From Paraburkholderia sp. ZP32-5 (GTDB lineage: Bacteria > Pseudomonadota > Gammaproteobacteria > Burkholderiales > Burkholderiaceae): a stretch of DNA of 64,000 nucleotides. Of this stretch, positions 63,375 to 64,000 are shown one piece after another. The stretch lies in NCBI RefSeq assembly GCF_021390495.1, contig NZ_JAJEJP010000002.1:1550001-1614000 (forward strand), in the 5' to 3' direction. How positions within the stretch are numbered: the stretch's first letter is position 1; every line of letters begins with the position of its first letter. Under the pieces are notes generated by a model. The model was given only the letters and a program-made list of their open reading frames with translations. It was not told where the DNA came from and did no database searches. Both the position numbers and the translations under genes were made by a program.

Positions 63375-63993
63375 TTACATTCGCGACGGTCAGGAGATCT
63401 ATCGCCAATCTTTCGCGACGATCCGCGCGGAAGCCAACCTGTCGCGCATTCCGGCCGACCTCGAAAAACTCGCGGTGCGCGTGATTCACGCGTGCGGCAT
63501 GGTCGACGTGATCGACGACCTCGCGTTTTCCGACGGCGCCGGCAGTGCCGGCCGCCATGCGCTCGCGTTCGGCGCGCCGATCCTGTGCGATGCCGGCATG
63601 GTCGCGCAGGGCATCACGCGCGCGCGGCTGCCCGCGAATAACGACGTGATCTGTACGCTCACTCACGCGGACGTGCCCGCGCTCGCACGCGACATCGGCA
63701 ATACCCGCTCGGCTGCCGCGCTCGAATTGTGGCGTCCGCGTCTGGCCGGCAGCGTCGTCGTGATCGGCAATGCGCCGACCGCGCTGTTCCATCTGCTCGA
63801 CCTGCTCGACGCCGGCGCGCCGAGGCCCGCGCTGATTCTCGGCTTTCCGGTCGGCTTCGTCGGCGCGGCCGAATCGAAGGCGGCGCTCGCCGACAATAGC
63901 CGCGGCGTGCCCTATGTGGTCGTGCATGGCCGGCGTGGCGGCAGCGCGATGGCCGCCGCCGCGGTCAACGCGCTTGCGACGGAGGTCGAATAA
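63367..63993 (+). CDS. cobH: precorrin-8X methylmutase
   Basis: Enzyme of 208 residues that moves a methyl group from C11 to C12 to give hydrogenobyrinic acid (CobH) or its cobalt form (CbiC). The catalytic His is H41 in VRVIHACGMVDV; DAGMVAQGI and GNAPTALFHLLDLL follow. The start overlaps the cobG stop by eight bases, so the two are coupled, and a further gene starts at the very edge. Normal length. Whether the substrate carries cobalt depends on the route. Confidence 0.93.
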   Translation: MLDYIRDGQEIYRQSFATIRAEANLSRIPADLEKLAVRVIHACGMVDVIDDLAFSDGAGSAGRHALAFGAPILCDAGMVAQGITRARLPANNDVICTLTHADVPALARDIGNTRSAAALELWRPRLAGSVVVIGNAPTALFHLLDLLDAGAPRPALILGFPVGFVGAAESKAALADNSRGVPYVVVHGRRGGSAMAAAAVNALATEVE

Positions 63994-64000
63994 ATGACGC
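63994..64000 (+). CDS. start of next cob operon gene, cut by the window edge
   Basis: ATG at 63994 with GGAGG at 63981-63985, directly after the cobH stop (TAA, then ATG). Only Met-Thr is visible, so the product cannot be identified. Gene order in related genomes suggests precorrin-2 C20-methyltransferase (cobI), but that is inference. Confidence 0.5.

Noticed and set aside
1..64000. tRNA, rRNA, CRISPR, insertion sequence or prophage
   Set aside because: I looked for cloverleaf-type stems, regular spaced repeats, transposases and integrases on both strands and saw none; a tRNAscan/Infernal run would be decisive.

Overview
This is a high-GC (visibly about two-thirds G+C), gene-dense chromosomal window from a beta-proteobacterium, most likely Burkholderia, Paraburkholderia or Caballeronia. 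The evidence is codon use, a BrkB/YihY protein, DUF2934, DUF1488 and DUF3311 proteins, a PRC-barrel envelope protein, a VpsR-like sigma-54 activator, and an aerobic-type cob cluster that uses CbiD. I saw no rRNA, tRNA, CRISPR array, insertion sequence or phage module. All gene boundaries were set by eye from open frames, ribosome binding sites (RBS) and family length.

Layout. (1) 1-3.95 kb: a VanB-type flavin/2Fe-2S reductase (5' end missing), a GST, an NCS2 nucleobase permease and a LysR regulator, probably one catabolic unit. (2) 3.95-13.9 kb: housekeeping and stress genes: DUF2628, thioredoxin-like plus YjbQ (coupled), class I aldolase, hybrid histidine kinase, Rieske-FAD oxidoreductase fusion, and an AI-2E-type permease with a long cytosolic tail. 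(3) 14.1-15.3 kb: an A+T-rich gap followed by an orphan gene. Its Thr-x5-Cys plus His arrangement around an SGC motif resembles the CNF1/BLF1 glutamine-deamidase toxins. This is the most interesting item. (4) 15.3-28.6 kb: glgX, PRC-barrel protein, receiver protein, ATP-dependent DNA ligase with its exonuclease partner, YihY/BrkB, ZapE, an unknown lipoprotein and transketolase. (5) 28.8-31.4 kb: a cupin and a run of very small proteins, each with a strong RBS. (6) 31.5-40.4 kb: a MoxR/CobS-like ATPase with a CobT-like VWA protein, MarC, DUF3311 plus sodium:solute symporter, GST, diguanylate cyclase and a single-pass Ala/Pro-rich protein. (7) 41-57.6 kb: an FUSC-like membrane protein, cupredoxin plus metallophosphoesterase, aldo/keto reductase, GST, ArsR plus SRPBCC, a TIGR03118 lipoprotein, VpsR-like activator, epoxide hydrolase, SurE, an EamA exporter broken by a stop codon, beta-carbonic anhydrase, DUF1488, an MFS exporter, an alpha/beta hydrolase and an AraC-GyrI regulator. 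(8) 57.7-64 kb: a divergent cobalamin cluster, cobL-cbiD-cobK-cobM leftward and cobG-cobH rightward. A cobalamin riboswitch leads the rightward arm, and a further gene begins at the window edge.

The cob genes form a mixed route: oxygen-using CobG with CbiD in place of CobF. The MoxR/VWA pair resembles CobS/CobT but lies far away with different neighbours, so I do not assign it to cobalt chelation.
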